NCBI GenBank assembly: GCA_900544885.1
Contig: UQWU01000018.1
Span: 1-34,586 of the forward strand
Direction of reading: 5' to 3'
DNA length: 34,586 nucleotides
Source: an uncultured Phascolarctobacterium sp.
GTDB taxonomy: Bacteria; Bacillota; Negativicutes; Acidaminococcales; Acidaminococcaceae
A model generated the notes under the pieces. It saw only the letters and a program-made list of their open reading frames with translations, was not told where the DNA came from and searched no databases. Positions 16,915 to 26,378 of the stretch are shown one piece after another. How positions within the stretch are numbered: position 1 is the first letter of the stretch; every line of letters starts with the position of its first letter. The translations under genes and the position numbers were made by a program.

Positions 16915-18779
16915 TAAGCGTTTACCTCCCCTTTATAATCAATAATATTTACACCAAGCTTTTGGCAGACACCGCAGCCAGTACAGCTACTACGACGGCA
17001 GTCACGGGTCAGCTGTTGTGCAAAAGCTTTCTGCCATTCATTCCACAAGAAACGACGAGATACGCCAGGAGAAATATGTTCCCACGGGAAAACTTCATCT
17101 TGACCACGGTCACGGGCAGCGTAGAAATCTTTATTGATACCAGCTTCATCGAATGCTTCTAACCAACGTTCAAAAGAGAAGCAATCGCTCCAACCATCAA
17201 AACGGGCACCTTTTTGCCAAGCCAACAATAAAGCTTTGCCAATACGGCGATCACCACGGGCAAAAACAGCCTCGATAATGCCAGTCTTACCATCATGATA
17301 ATTCAAAGTAATATTTTTATGCTTCTTAACCTCGTCCTTCAACATGAATTGTTTACGACGAATAGTTTCCAAATCATTTTGTGCAAACCATTGGAAAGCA
17401 GTATACGGTTTCGGTACAAAGGAAGAAGCACTAATGGTAACCTTACAACCTTTTTTACCAGTAACTTGATAATATTTATATTGTACCTTACGTGCTAAAT
17501 CAGCAATAGCTAAAACGTCTTCATCAGTTTCGTAAGGAAGACCAATCATAAAATATAATTTAACACTGTTCCAACCGGATTCAAAAGCAGCACCAACTGC
17601 ATTCATCAAATCCTCTTCAGTAACACCTTTATTAATAACATCACGCATCTTTTGACTGCCTGCTTCAGGAGCAAAAGTCAGACCGCTTTTACGTACTGCC
17701 TGAATTTCTTTAGCAATAGCGACACAGAAGCTGTCGATACGCAAAGAAGGCAAGGAAACGCTCACACGCTCATCCTTAAATTCGCCAATCATATCATGTA
17801 CCATAGGTGCTAAGCAGGAATAATCAGCACTGGATAAGGATACTAAAGAAATTTCATTATAACCAGTATTATCGACAAGTTTTCGTGCTAAATCTTTTAA
17901 TACCTCTGGCTTACGTTCACGTACCGGACGATACACCATACCTGCATGACAGAAACGACAGCCACGACTACAACCACGGAATACCTCTAACATAATACGG
18001 TCATGAACAATTTCGCCAAACGGTACAATGGGAGAAGTCGGGAAATCGATACTGTTCATATCTTGAACAACACGTTTATAAACAGTAGCAGGAGCATCTT
18101 CTTGTAATACACGCATACCATTCAAAGTACCATCTTCGTTATATTCGGCTTTATAAAAGGACGGTACATAAATACCAGCGATTTTAACTGCTTCATGTAA
18201 AAAGCCTTGGCGTCCACCTGGTTTACCTGCTTTTTTCCAAGCATTATAGCAACGAACAACTTCAGGTAAGGCTTCTTCACCTTCACCAATAATTGCCAAA
18301 TCGAAGAAATCAGCTAAAGGTTCCGGATTATAAACGCAGGGACCACCGACAATAACAAACGGTTCATCTTCACCACGCTCTTTGCTCAATAAAGATACAC
18401 CGCCCAAGTCCAGCATATTTAAAATATTTGTATAACTAAGTTCATATTGAAGTGTAAAACCTATTAAATCACATTCACGCAAAGCTTTTTTATTTTCCAA
18501 AGTACACAAAGCGATGTGACGTTCACGCATCTTTGCTTCTAAATCAATCCATGGTGCATAAACACGTTCTGCTTGAATACCTTGTTCTTTATTTAATAAG
18601 TGGTAGAGAATTTTGAAACCTAAATAACTCATACCTACTTCATATACATCAGGAAATGCCAATGCAATAGTAGTTTCTACTTCATCAGCAGGTTTTACGA
18701 TGCTATTAAATTCGCCACCTGTATAACGAGCAGGTTTTTGGACGCTGCTTAAAATATCAATAGTTAACTCTTTCTCCAT
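16914..18779 (-). CDS. TIGR03960-type B12-binding-domain radical SAM protein
   Basis: The 621-residue protein has an N-terminal cobalamin-binding-like Rossmann domain (residues about 35-200; FPDVYEVGMSYLGFKILYHLL, GGPCVYNPEPLADFFD, GEGEEALPE). The radical SAM core follows, with the CxxxCxxC cluster motif in FRGCSRGCRFCHAG, and the C-terminus carries a Cys-rich tail (CRRSSCTGCGVC) that may bind a second cluster. The length is normal for the family. The substrate is not known. Its partner DUF2344 overlaps the stop codon. The gene follows rodA by 20 nt, so it is probably in the mre-rod transcript. If it uses cobalamin, it is a B12 consumer near the B12-controlled uptake operon. Confidence 0.9.
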   Translation of the reverse strand: MEKELTIDILSSVQKPARYTGGEFNSIVKPADEVETTIALAFPDVYEVGMSYLGFKILYHLLNKEQGIQAERVYAPWIDLEAKMRERHIALCTLENKKALRECDLIGFTLQYELSYTNILNMLDLGGVSLLSKERGEDEPFVIVGGPCVYNPEPLADFFDLAIIGEGEEALPEVVRCYNAWKKAGKPGGRQGFLHEAVKIAGIYVPSFYKAEYNEDGTLNGMRVLQEDAPATVYKRVVQDMNSIDFPTSPIVPFGEIVHDRIMLEVFRGCSRGCRFCHAGMVYRPVRERKPEVLKDLARKLVDNTGYNEISLVSLSSADYSCLAPMVHDMIGEFKDERVSVSLPSLRIDSFCVAIAKEIQAVRKSGLTFAPEAGSQKMRDVINKGVTEEDLMNAVGAAFESGWNSVKLYFMIGLPYETDEDVLAIADLARKVQYKYYQVTGKKGCKVTISASSFVPKPYTAFQWFAQNDLETIRRKQFMLKDEVKKHKNITLNYHDGKTGIIEAVFARGDRRIGKALLLAWQKGARFDGWSDCFSFERWLEAFDEAGINKDFYAARDRGQDEVFPWEHISPGVSRRFLWNEWQKAFAQQLTRDCRRSSCTGCGVCQKLGVNIIDYKGEVNA

Positions 18780-18799
18780 ACTGTCTTTCCTACTCCTCC

Positions 18800-19906
18800 T
18801 CAGAACCTCAAATCTTGTTTACGTAATTTAATATTTAATAAAATTGCTATTAACAGCAAATTCGTCGTTAACGAGCTTACACCATAGCTTAAAAACGGCA
18901 AGGGTACACCGGTTACCGGCATAATACCTGCAGTCATACCGATGTTAACCAAAATATGGAACATAAACATACTAGTAACACCAACTGCTAAAAGCGTACC
19001 AAAATCATCATCTGCATCAATGGCAATGGCAATACCACGCCAAATGATAATCATATATAAGCAAATAATGAAAACTGTACCGATAAAGCCGAATTCTTCA
19101 CCAGCTACGGCAAAAATAAAGTCCGTATGGTTTTCCGGCAAAAAGTTCAACTGACTTTGAGTACCAGCTAACCAGCCTTTACCTAAAAATCCACCACTGC
19201 CAATGGCAATTTTCGACTGAATGACATGATAACCACTACCAAACGGATCAAGTTCGGGGTTTAAAAATACCTTGATACGTTTTTGTTGATATTCTTTTAA
19301 AATCATCCAAAACGCAGGTAGCAAAGCAATAAAAGCTATACCTAACCGAAAAAACCATTTATATTTAAAGCCACTGACAAAAATCATGCCAATCAAAATA
19401 GCAATAAATGTTAAAGATGTACCTAAGTCAGGCTGACGCATAACTAAAATAAACGGTACAAAAATATAAGCAAACACTAGTAGATAATCCTTGAATGTTT
19501 CTAACCATTCTATACGCTTATCCATAAAGCTCGCCAAGCATATAATCAAAAATACCTTAGCAAATTCACTAGGTTGAAATGATAAAGAACCAATCTGAAT
19601 CCAGCGTTGAGCACCTAACTGGCTATGACCGAACAGCATAACCGAAATCAGCAAAATAATATTAAAAATATAAAGCTTTGTAGCATAATTTTTTAATATA
19701 CGATAATCAAAAGCCATAGAACATGTTACTAAAAAAATGCCGAAAACCATGAACATACTTTGACGTTGCACATGCCAGGCTTTACCTGTACTTACGGCAA
19801 AAGAATGAGTAGCACTGTCTATCAGTAATAATCCGCAAGCCATTAATGCTAAAACAGCACCAATCAGCCACCAGTCAAGATTACGCAGAATACGTTTAAA
19901 ATCCAC
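18800..19906 (-). CDS. rodA: Rod-shape peptidoglycan polymerase RodA
   Basis: The 368-residue SEDS-family membrane protein has about ten hydrophobic segments. It contains family signatures such as GAQRWIQIGSLSFQPSEFAKV, RQPDLGTSL, NFLPENHTDFIFAVAGEEFG and the C-terminal PVTGVPLPFLSYG. RodA polymerises glycan strands from lipid II in the elongasome, working with PBP2. It starts at GTG 19906; AGGAG lies 7 nt upstream and no better ATG exists. It is 15 nt downstream of the PBP2 gene. Confidence 0.95.
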   Translation of the reverse strand: MDFKRILRNLDWWLIGAVLALMACGLLLIDSATHSFAVSTGKAWHVQRQSMFMVFGIFLVTCSMAFDYRILKNYATKLYIFNIILLISVMLFGHSQLGAQRWIQIGSLSFQPSEFAKVFLIICLASFMDKRIEWLETFKDYLLVFAYIFVPFILVMRQPDLGTSLTFIAILIGMIFVSGFKYKWFFRLGIAFIALLPAFWMILKEYQQKRIKVFLNPELDPFGSGYHVIQSKIAIGSGGFLGKGWLAGTQSQLNFLPENHTDFIFAVAGEEFGFIGTVFIICLYMIIIWRGIAIAIDADDDFGTLLAVGVTSMFMFHILVNIGMTAGIMPVTGVPLPFLSYGVSSLTTNLLLIAILLNIKLRKQDLRF

Positions 19907-19921
19907 AATACCACTCCTTTC

Positions 19922-21754
19922 CTAATTAGCAGCAGTCTGCTTTTCTTCTTTTTTATCCTCAGGTTTCGGCATCCAACCGCGCTCCTGGAAAAATTCCTCA
20001 AAAGCCTTATAAACGATAGGACCTGCTGCAGTAGAGCCAAAGCCGCCCTGCTCAACAATACAAACCACGACAAGTTCAGGATCATCTACAGGACCATAAG
20101 CTACAAACAAACCATGATCACGACCATGAGAGTTTTCGGCAGTACCTGTTTTACCTGCAATAGGTTTAGGCAGCTGACTGAAGTAAGATGCAGTACCACC
20201 CTCCTGAGTAGTAGCACTCATGCCCATGCGCATATAATCAATAGTCTGCTGTGATACATCGATATGCTTACCCGGCTGACGCTGCGGTTTTTCAAAAACA
20301 CTGCCATCAGGATTATTAATGCTATCTACAAGATACGGTTGGTACTTCGTACCGCCATTAGCAACAATGCTTAACATAACTGCTAACTGAATCGGTGTTG
20401 TCAAGTTAAATCCCTGACCAATTGCTGCGTTAAAAGTATCACCTAAACGCCAGCCTTCATTCCAGATTTCTTTTTTTACCTGCTTAGACGCTACTAAACC
20501 CTTACTTTCGCCTAATAAATCTATACCTGTACGTTCGCCGAAGCCATAAATTCGAGCATATTTAGCAATATTATCAATGCCGACACGATAGCCCAGCTCA
20601 TAGAAATAAACGTTATCAGACATTGCCAAAGCCTTGACGAAAGTCAGCCAACCTAAAACTTCACCACCGGCGTTACTCATTGTCGGAACTAATGGATGGA
20701 AGCCACCATCATAAATAGGTTCATTTAAGCCGACCTTCTTTAATTCAAACGCAGCACTACCGGTAACAATTTTAAAAGTAGAACCTGGCGGATATTCACC
20801 ACTAATAACCTTATTGTTCATCGGATAGCTGGTATCATTATTGATAACAGCCCAATCTTTAGAAGAAATACCGTTAACAAAAAGATTCGGATCATAACCA
20901 GGACGGCTGACCATAGCACGAACAGCACCATTACGCGGATCTAAAGCAACTACTGCTGCCGCACGAGCTCCTGGAGCAATACCACTACTACGCAGATAAG
21001 CAAGATGCTTATCAATAAATTCTTCTAAAGATTTTTGTAGCTTATAATCAATAGTCAGCTGCAGATTTTTACCAGGAGTAGGCTCTACTGTATCAAAGTG
21101 CTTAACTACGTTACCACTTACATCAACCTCTTCCATGAAGGCACCGTCAACGCCGCGGAGATATTTATCATAACTCTTTTCCAAGCCTGCTTTACCGACG
21201 ATACTACCCTGAGTGACACCTTGAAATAAGCCCTGTTCAATTTCATAAGCACTTACTTCACCAACATAACCTAAAGCATGAACAGCTAATTCATGGTACG
21301 GATAAGTACGAATAGGCTGCACTGACAAAATAACCTCCGGCATATAACGACGCTGTTCTTCAATGCGAGTCACAAGCTCAGGGGAAAGGTTATTTTTCAA
21401 CATAATAGGTTCATAAAACTGTTCACTAGCTTTAATTTTTGCATTGATTTCCGACAACGGCATATTTAAAAGCTCACTTAAACGCTGCAATGTTTCAGGT
21501 TTATAGCTGGATTGCTTTTGCAGTACTACAGCATAACCCGGCAAATTATTCACCAGCTCCTGACCCTTGTAATCATAAATAATACCACGCGGAGCAATTA
21601 TTTTAGACTGACGTAGACGGTTACCATCAGATTGCTTAGCATAATAATCGCCACGTAATAACTGTAAATATGCCATACGTCCGATTAAAATAACAAATAA
21701 AATTAAACAGATTCCCAGCATTGCATGTAAACGTCCTAATTGATGTTTTAGCAT
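19922..21754 (-). CDS. mrdA: Penicillin-binding protein 2 (elongasome transpeptidase)
   Basis: The 610-residue protein has one N-terminal membrane anchor (LGICLILFVILIGRMAYLQLL) and a PBP dimerisation region (RGIIYDYKGQELVNN). The transpeptidase domain carries the SxxK nucleophile in PPGSTFK (near residue 324), the SxN-type motif in MSDN, and KTGT in IAGKTGTAENS (near residue 535). It cross-links peptidoglycan during rod elongation and forms a pair with RodA, encoded next. The C-terminus is a short Lys/Glu tail. GGAGG lies 11 nt before the ATG. The 86-nt gap from mreD has no clear terminator. Confidence 0.95.
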   Translation of the reverse strand: MLKHQLGRLHAMLGICLILFVILIGRMAYLQLLRGDYYAKQSDGNRLRQSKIIAPRGIIYDYKGQELVNNLPGYAVVLQKQSSYKPETLQRLSELLNMPLSEINAKIKASEQFYEPIMLKNNLSPELVTRIEEQRRYMPEVILSVQPIRTYPYHELAVHALGYVGEVSAYEIEQGLFQGVTQGSIVGKAGLEKSYDKYLRGVDGAFMEEVDVSGNVVKHFDTVEPTPGKNLQLTIDYKLQKSLEEFIDKHLAYLRSSGIAPGARAAAVVALDPRNGAVRAMVSRPGYDPNLFVNGISSKDWAVINNDTSYPMNNKVISGEYPPGSTFKIVTGSAAFELKKVGLNEPIYDGGFHPLVPTMSNAGGEVLGWLTFVKALAMSDNVYFYELGYRVGIDNIAKYARIYGFGERTGIDLLGESKGLVASKQVKKEIWNEGWRLGDTFNAAIGQGFNLTTPIQLAVMLSIVANGGTKYQPYLVDSINNPDGSVFEKPQRQPGKHIDVSQQTIDYMRMGMSATTQEGGTASYFSQLPKPIAGKTGTAENSHGRDHGLFVAYGPVDDPELVVVCIVEQGGFGSTAAGPIVYKAFEEFFQERGWMPKPEDKKEEKQTAAN

Positions 21755-21840
21755 AAATTACGTCAGCCTCCTTTCTTTTTGCTCCATTAAAGATAAAATT
21801 TTTCCACTATAATAAATCTGTATCATTTCACAGAATCCTT

Positions 21841-22341
21841 TTAATAGGAAATATCTTCTTTGCGAATCCAATAATAAATTTGTTTAACCAAAATCATTAT
21901 AGGAATTACTAACAAAGTATTGCCAACAATATAACCTAAGGTCTCCCATAAAAAAGTACCTATAATATTCCAATGACCGCCACTACGAATAAGTTCTACT
22001 AATAAAAAGACCATACGTAATATAAAGCTGATTAAAACAATACTACAAAGATGGTAAGTTATATTTTCTTTAAAAACTTTTTCTTTTGTCAATCCGACTA
22101 CCAAACCAATCAAGGTACGGCTCAACATATGGAAACCAAAAACATTTACAGTCAAGGCATCCTGAAAAAAGCCTACACCTAAGCCCATAATTGCGCCTGC
22201 AACCTCACCACGCAACATGGAATACGCATACAAAGCCACTAATAGCAGGTCAAAGCTAATCCATCCTGTCCAAAAGACAGTAATAACACCCTGTAAAAGC
22301 ATTAAAAGCACAAACAGGACGGGCCAAATCAGTCTCCTCAT
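21841..22341 (-). CDS. mreD: Rod-shape determining protein MreD
   Basis: The 166-residue inner-membrane protein has about five hydrophobic segments (starting MRRLIWPVLFVLLMLLQGV) and the family-like GAIMGLGVGFFQDALTVNVFG motif. It is a membrane partner of MreC and RodA/PBP2. The start ATG overlaps the mreC stop by 4 nt (ATGA), which shows coupled translation. Confidence 0.93.
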   Translation of the reverse strand: MRRLIWPVLFVLLMLLQGVITVFWTGWISFDLLLVALYAYSMLRGEVAGAIMGLGVGFFQDALTVNVFGFHMLSRTLIGLVVGLTKEKVFKENITYHLCSIVLISFILRMVFLLVELIRSGGHWNIIGTFLWETLGYIVGNTLLVIPIMILVKQIYYWIRKEDISY

Positions 22342-23192
22342 TTTGCCTGTCCTCCTTGTACTAAATCAATTTTCGGTTGAGGCGTAAAGCCGGTGATAAC
22401 TAAAACATGTTCTACATCAGCAACATCAGCAGTTGCTAAAACGTCTGCCTCCTGAAGCAGACCTACAGTATCCATTTTGGTAGACTTTACAGTACCGATA
22501 AGAATATCTGCTGGATGCGTACCGCTATAACCACTGGTAACAATAACATCACCTTGACGAATACTTGCTTCACGTACAATATGCTCCATCAACAGCATAT
22601 CATTATTAACTGCTTTACCGCCGACAACACCTACTGCACGAGAATCAGCACGTAGAACGCGAGCACCGATTTTGCAACGAGGCGAAGTAATCAACAATAC
22701 ACGGGCATAATCACCATAAACCTCGTCAATAATACCTATTAAACCGTTATTGACTACAGCCATTTCACGTTTTAGCCCTTTGTCGGTACCTGCATCGATA
22801 TAAATGCAATCACGCACATCACCAAAGTTACGAGCAATAACCTTAGCAGCAACTACAGTCTGAGATTTATGTTGCTCCTTATAATCCAATAAACCTCTTA
22901 ATTGCTTATTTTCTGCAAAAATAGAAGCCATCTGAATATTGGCATTACGCAGCTCTTCATTATCTCTTTTTAATTCTTCATTTTCACTTTGCAATACTGT
23001 CAGTGATTTCCAAAAGCCACGTATTCCGTCACTGGTATTGCCGATAGCAGTTAAACCATTTTCTACCGGCAACATTACTGCAGCCACTCCTTTGTTAACT
23101 AAGGGGAAACGGCTTTTACCTGCTATGGCCATAGCCAGCATGGAAAGTAAAATCAATACAAACAGTACGCACAGCATTACCTTCTTACTCAT
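22338..23192 (-). CDS. mreC: Rod-shape determining protein MreC
   Basis: The 284-residue protein has an N-terminal membrane anchor (VMLCVLFVLILLSMLAMAIA), a coiled coil (about residues 60-100, LQSENEELKRDNEEL), and the periplasmic double beta-barrel domain with typical segments VVAAKVIARNFGDVRDCIYIDAG and ARVLLITSPRCKIGARV. It scaffolds the elongation machinery in the periplasm. It is 17 nt after mreB and overlaps mreD. Confidence 0.95.
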   Translation of the reverse strand: MSKKVMLCVLFVLILLSMLAMAIAGKSRFPLVNKGVAAVMLPVENGLTAIGNTSDGIRGFWKSLTVLQSENEELKRDNEELRNANIQMASIFAENKQLRGLLDYKEQHKSQTVVAAKVIARNFGDVRDCIYIDAGTDKGLKREMAVVNNGLIGIIDEVYGDYARVLLITSPRCKIGARVLRADSRAVGVVGGKAVNNDMLLMEHIVREASIRQGDVIVTSGYSGTHPADILIGTVKSTKMDTVGLLQEADVLATADVADVEHVLVITGFTPQPKIDLVQGGQAK

Positions 23193-23209
23193 GCTGTATC
23201 CTACCTCTA

Positions 23210-24253
23210 TTACTTAGAAGTCATGAAGCCTTTACGATAAATATCAATATTTTCTACCGCAATACCGGTACCTAAAGCTACACAGTTCAGTGCTTCTTCA
23301 GAAACGAAAACAGGCATACAAGTTTCACGGGAAATCAAGCGATCCAGATTTCTCAGCATGGAGCTGCCGCCGGTCATAATAATACCACGGTCCATAATAT
23401 CTGCACTCAGTTCAGGTGGAGTACGTTCCAAAGTATTACGTACAGCATCAACAATCATACTTACAGGTTCATTAACTGCTTCACAAACATGATTAGCATT
23501 AACCTCGATATTCTTCGGCAAACCACTTAATAAGTCACGGCCACGTACTTCCATTACATCAGGATTATCTACCGGCATGGCAGTACCGATATCAATTTTA
23601 ATATTTTCTGCAGTACGTTCACCAATCAGCATATTAAAGGTTTTGCGGATATAACGAACAATAGCACTGTCAATAGCGTCACCACCGCAACGTACACTCT
23701 TGCTTACAACGATACCACCTAAAGAAATAACTGCTACTTCACAGGTACCGCCACCGATATCAACAACCATGCTACCAGTTGCTTCTTGTACAGGCATACC
23801 TGCACCGATTGCTGCTGCCATAGGTTCTTCAATCAGATAAGCTTCACGTGCACCTGCTTCGATAGTCGCATCGATTACAGCACGCTTCTCTACTTCAGTA
23901 ACACCGGAAGGTACACCTACCAGAATACGCGGTCTTACAAAAGTACGATTGCCCATAGCTTGTTTAATAAAATATTTCAACATGGATTGAGTAATTTCAT
24001 AATCTGCAATAACACCGTCTTTCATCGGACGAATAGCAACAATGTTACCTGGAGTACGACCAATCATGCGCTTTGCTTCAGCACCGATAGCCAATACTTC
24101 ATTAGTGTCCTTTTCTACAGCTACAACAGAAGGCTCACGAATAATAATGCCTTTGTCTTTGCAGTGTACCAGCGTATTTGCTGTACCCAGATCTATACCC
24201 ATATCATCGGACATATTGTTAAAAATACTGATATTCGGAAAAGTAAACTTCAT
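23210..24253 (-). CDS. mreB: Rod-shape actin homologue MreB
   Basis: The 347-residue actin-like ATPase has the phosphate-1 motif MGIDLGTANTLVH, phosphate-2 VVDIGGGTCEVAVISLGG, and the adenosine motif IIMTGGSSMLRNLD. It has an extra N-terminal stretch of about 16 residues before the usual family start, including FTFPNISIF, which may help membrane binding. GGAGG precedes the ATG. It lies 13 nt after radC in the usual maf-radC-mreBCD order. Confidence 0.96.
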   Translation of the reverse strand: MKFTFPNISIFNNMSDDMGIDLGTANTLVHCKDKGIIIREPSVVAVEKDTNEVLAIGAEAKRMIGRTPGNIVAIRPMKDGVIADYEITQSMLKYFIKQAMGNRTFVRPRILVGVPSGVTEVEKRAVIDATIEAGAREAYLIEEPMAAAIGAGMPVQEATGSMVVDIGGGTCEVAVISLGGIVVSKSVRCGGDAIDSAIVRYIRKTFNMLIGERTAENIKIDIGTAMPVDNPDVMEVRGRDLLSGLPKNIEVNANHVCEAVNEPVSMIVDAVRNTLERTPPELSADIMDRGIIMTGGSSMLRNLDRLISRETCMPVFVSEEALNCVALGTGIAVENIDIYRKGFMTSK

Positions 24254-24266
24254 TTCCTCTGTCCTC

Positions 24267-25031
24267 CTAAAATTCTACTACTCCATCTTCTTGGAAACTA
24301 TAATATCTTCCATCGCCGATAATCAAGTGATCCAGCACTGGTATGCACAGGGCTTTTCCTGCCGCAATCAGCTGCTTTGTCAACTCAATGTCTTCACGAC
24401 TAGGCTTGGGATCTCCCGAAGGATGATTATGCGCCACAGCAATACTAGCAGCATGCTGTAGAATTGCTGGCTGAAAAACTTCTCTGGGATGCACAATGGC
24501 ACTTGTTAAACTTCCCACAGAAACTGTTTCTGTACCTATTACTTTGTTTTTAGTATCTAACAAAATAACTACAAACTGTTCTTGTCCTGCATAACGCAGA
24601 CGTGGCATTAAAAACGCCGCTCCCTCTTCCGGAGAACAAAAACAGGTTTTATTTAAAGGGCTGGCTGACGCAATACGTCTGCCTATTTCCAAAGCAGCCA
24701 ACACAGTAGCTGCCTTAGCCTTACCTAAGCCCTTAATTTGCATAAGTTCATGCAGATTTCTGATTCCTGCTAAGCGACGATAAAGCCCGCCGTCAGCAGT
24801 CAGCTCCCTGCCCATAGTAAGCGCTGATTTCTCTGCTGTACCAGTCCGCAGTAAAATTGCTACCAACTCTGCATCTGACAATGCTTCTGCACCTAGCTGC
24901 AGCATCTTTTCCCGAGGACGCTCCTCTACCGGAAGATCAGCGATTTTGTGAGTTTTTCTTAAATCATTGATACTGCTAAATCCTTTGCTATCACACACAT
25001 GATAGGTACTACCGATAAAGCTGTAATGCAA
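24267..25031 (-). CDS. radC: RadC-family JAMM-motif protein
   Basis: The 254-residue protein has the N-terminal UPF0758 helix-hairpin region (EERPREKMLQLGAEALSDAELVAILLRTG; IKGLGKAKAATVLAALEIGRR) and the C-terminal JAMM metalloprotease-like motif HNHPSGDPKPSREDIELT. The biochemical role is unclear; the historic DNA-repair link is doubtful. It is about 25 residues longer at the N-terminus than most homologues. The TTG at 25031 directly follows the maf stop codon, and GGAG within the last maf codons sits 8 nt upstream, so this unusual start is supported. Confidence 0.92.
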   Translation of the reverse strand: MHYSFIGSTYHVCDSKGFSSINDLRKTHKIADLPVEERPREKMLQLGAEALSDAELVAILLRTGTAEKSALTMGRELTADGGLYRRLAGIRNLHELMQIKGLGKAKAATVLAALEIGRRIASASPLNKTCFCSPEEGAAFLMPRLRYAGQEQFVVILLDTKNKVIGTETVSVGSLTSAIVHPREVFQPAILQHAASIAVAHNHPSGDPKPSREDIELTKQLIAAGKALCIPVLDHLIIGDGRYYSFQEDGVVEF

Positions 25032-25595
25032 TCATTTTGCTCCTAATTCTTTAAACATTGTATCAAGCATTGTCAGCGGCAGACCAACGACGTTATTATA
25101 ACAGCCATTGATTCTTTCCACTAATAGTGCTCCTTTTCCTTGAATACCATAAGCCCCTGCTTTATCAAGAGGTTCTCCTGTTAAAACATAAGCATTAATT
25201 TCTGCTTCGCTCAAGTCACGAAAATAAACCTCCGTAACATTACTGCGATACAGCATTCTCCCCAGATAACTTACCGCTACACCGGTAATAACCTGATGCT
25301 TGCGGCCAGATAAAGTCTTTAGCATTTTTTTAGCTTCAGCAGCATCCTTAGGTTTACCTAAAACTGAATTATCAATCACAACAATGGTATCAGCAGCTAC
25401 TACTGGTAGCTTATCACCTTTTTCAGCTACAACAGCCAAGCATTTACCTTTGGCGTTGCTTAAAGCAACATCAGCAGCACTGATTTCAGAACTGTCTGTC
25501 TCAGCAAAGTCAGCAGGACAAACCTCGGCTTCAATACCTACCTGCTGCAATAGCTCTCGACGACGCGGTGATGCTGAAGCTAAAATAACTTTCAT
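25032..25595 (-). CDS. maf: Maf-family nucleotide pyrophosphatase
   Basis: The 187-residue protein opens with the family signature ILASASPRRRELLQQ. It has VVAADTIVVIDNSVLGKP, the segment LSGRKHQVITGVAV, and the C-terminal KAGAYGIQGKGALLVERINGC. Maf enzymes hydrolyse dTTP, UTP or modified nucleotides (house-cleaning). AAGGAG lies upstream of the ATG. It sits directly before radC. Confidence 0.95.
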   Translation of the reverse strand: MKVILASASPRRRELLQQVGIEAEVCPADFAETDSSEISAADVALSNAKGKCLAVVAEKGDKLPVVAADTIVVIDNSVLGKPKDAAEAKKMLKTLSGRKHQVITGVAVSYLGRMLYRSNVTEVYFRDLSEAEINAYVLTGEPLDKAGAYGIQGKGALLVERINGCYNNVVGLPLTMLDTMFKELGAK

Positions 25596-25607
25596 GCTCA
25601 GAACTCC

Positions 25608-26033
25608 TTATTTTTTATTGCTGAAATCAATAATCATTTTTTCAGCTTGAATCTCATAAATTACAGGCTGCTTGCCTTCACGTACAGCATCACGTTTAAA
25701 AATACGTGCATAACTTACAGTGACAATCAACCAAAGAACTACACCGCCGGCAATAAACGGCAGCTTATCCATATGGAAAAAGGTTGCCAAGCTGTTACCA
25801 AAAGCAACACCTGCCAAAACACCTGCAACCGGCAGGCCATACATAATCAGCCTAGCTTTTGTTTTATCCAAATCACGATACTCTGCACCGACAATATCAC
25901 CTGCTTTAGCACCAACAGGATTCCAACAGTCCAGATATTTCGGTAAGCCGGTTAATTCGCTTTCAGTTTTATCTACTTTTACTTCGGCCCTTTCGCCGTG
26001 TTTTTTTACAATAATTCCCCTAATTTCTGCCAT
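25608..26033 (-). CDS. RseC/MucC-like membrane protein without the usual cysteines
   Basis: The 141-residue protein has a small N-terminal beta domain (IRGIIVKKHGERAEVKV...AGDIVGAEY), then two membrane helices (LIMYGLPVAGVLAGVAFG and LPFIAGGVVLWLIVTVSYA), then a basic cytosolic tail. This order matches the RseC/MucC family, which is tied to SoxR reduction and Rnf-type systems. The N-terminal Cys cluster of typical members is absent (only one Cys, in YLDCWNP), so an Fe-S role is unlikely. It lies 12 nt before maf and belongs to the run of small membrane genes. Confidence 0.6.
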   Translation of the reverse strand: MAEIRGIIVKKHGERAEVKVDKTESELTGLPKYLDCWNPVGAKAGDIVGAEYRDLDKTKARLIMYGLPVAGVLAGVAFGNSLATFFHMDKLPFIAGGVVLWLIVTVSYARIFKRDAVREGKQPVIYEIQAEKMIIDFSNKK

Positions 26034-26062
26034 TTAACTAGCTTCCTCTTTCTTATTTTAAA

Positions 26063-26353
26063 TTAATATGCGTGTACGAAAACGTACCAATAACCAAAAC
26101 CGAAGACTACACCATAAATAGCCAAGAAAACCAATATGCCTTGCCAGCATACCGGATAACCGAAGTTAATGTCTTCACCGAAAATACCACGGCGGTTAAA
26201 GAAAGTATATTTTTTACGTTTTCTAAACCAAGCCATTTTATTTTCCGGACCAACGAATTTAGCAATTATGTAAATATAAATAAATGCACCAAAGAAAATT
26301 TGCATAACTCTGCTGCAGACAGCAACAGGAGCAGCTTGTTCGATTCCTGTCAT
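26063..26353 (-). CDS. Small membrane protein of unknown function
   Basis: The 96-residue protein has two hydrophobic segments (about 10-33 and 70-93). They are joined by a basic loop (MAWFRKRKKYTFFNRRG) that should face the cytoplasm, and the C-terminus is Tyr/Phe-rich (GFGYWYVFVHAY). I do not recognise a family. A perfect AAAGGAGG lies 8 nt before the ATG, which supports a real, well-translated gene. It is between the 168-residue PH-like membrane protein and the RseC-like gene. Confidence 0.65.
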   Translation of the reverse strand: MTGIEQAAPVAVCSRVMQIFFGAFIYIYIIAKFVGPENKMAWFRKRKKYTFFNRRGIFGEDINFGYPVCWQGILVFLAIYGVVFGFGYWYVFVHAY

Positions 26354-26378
26354 GAAAAAACCTCCTTTACTTTATTAA

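Noticed and set aside
23786..24322. 178-codon open frame on the plus strand
   Set aside because: It is antisense to mreB and radC, its Cys/His/Asn-rich composition is non-protein-like, and it has no ribosome site. It mirrors codon bias of the real genes.
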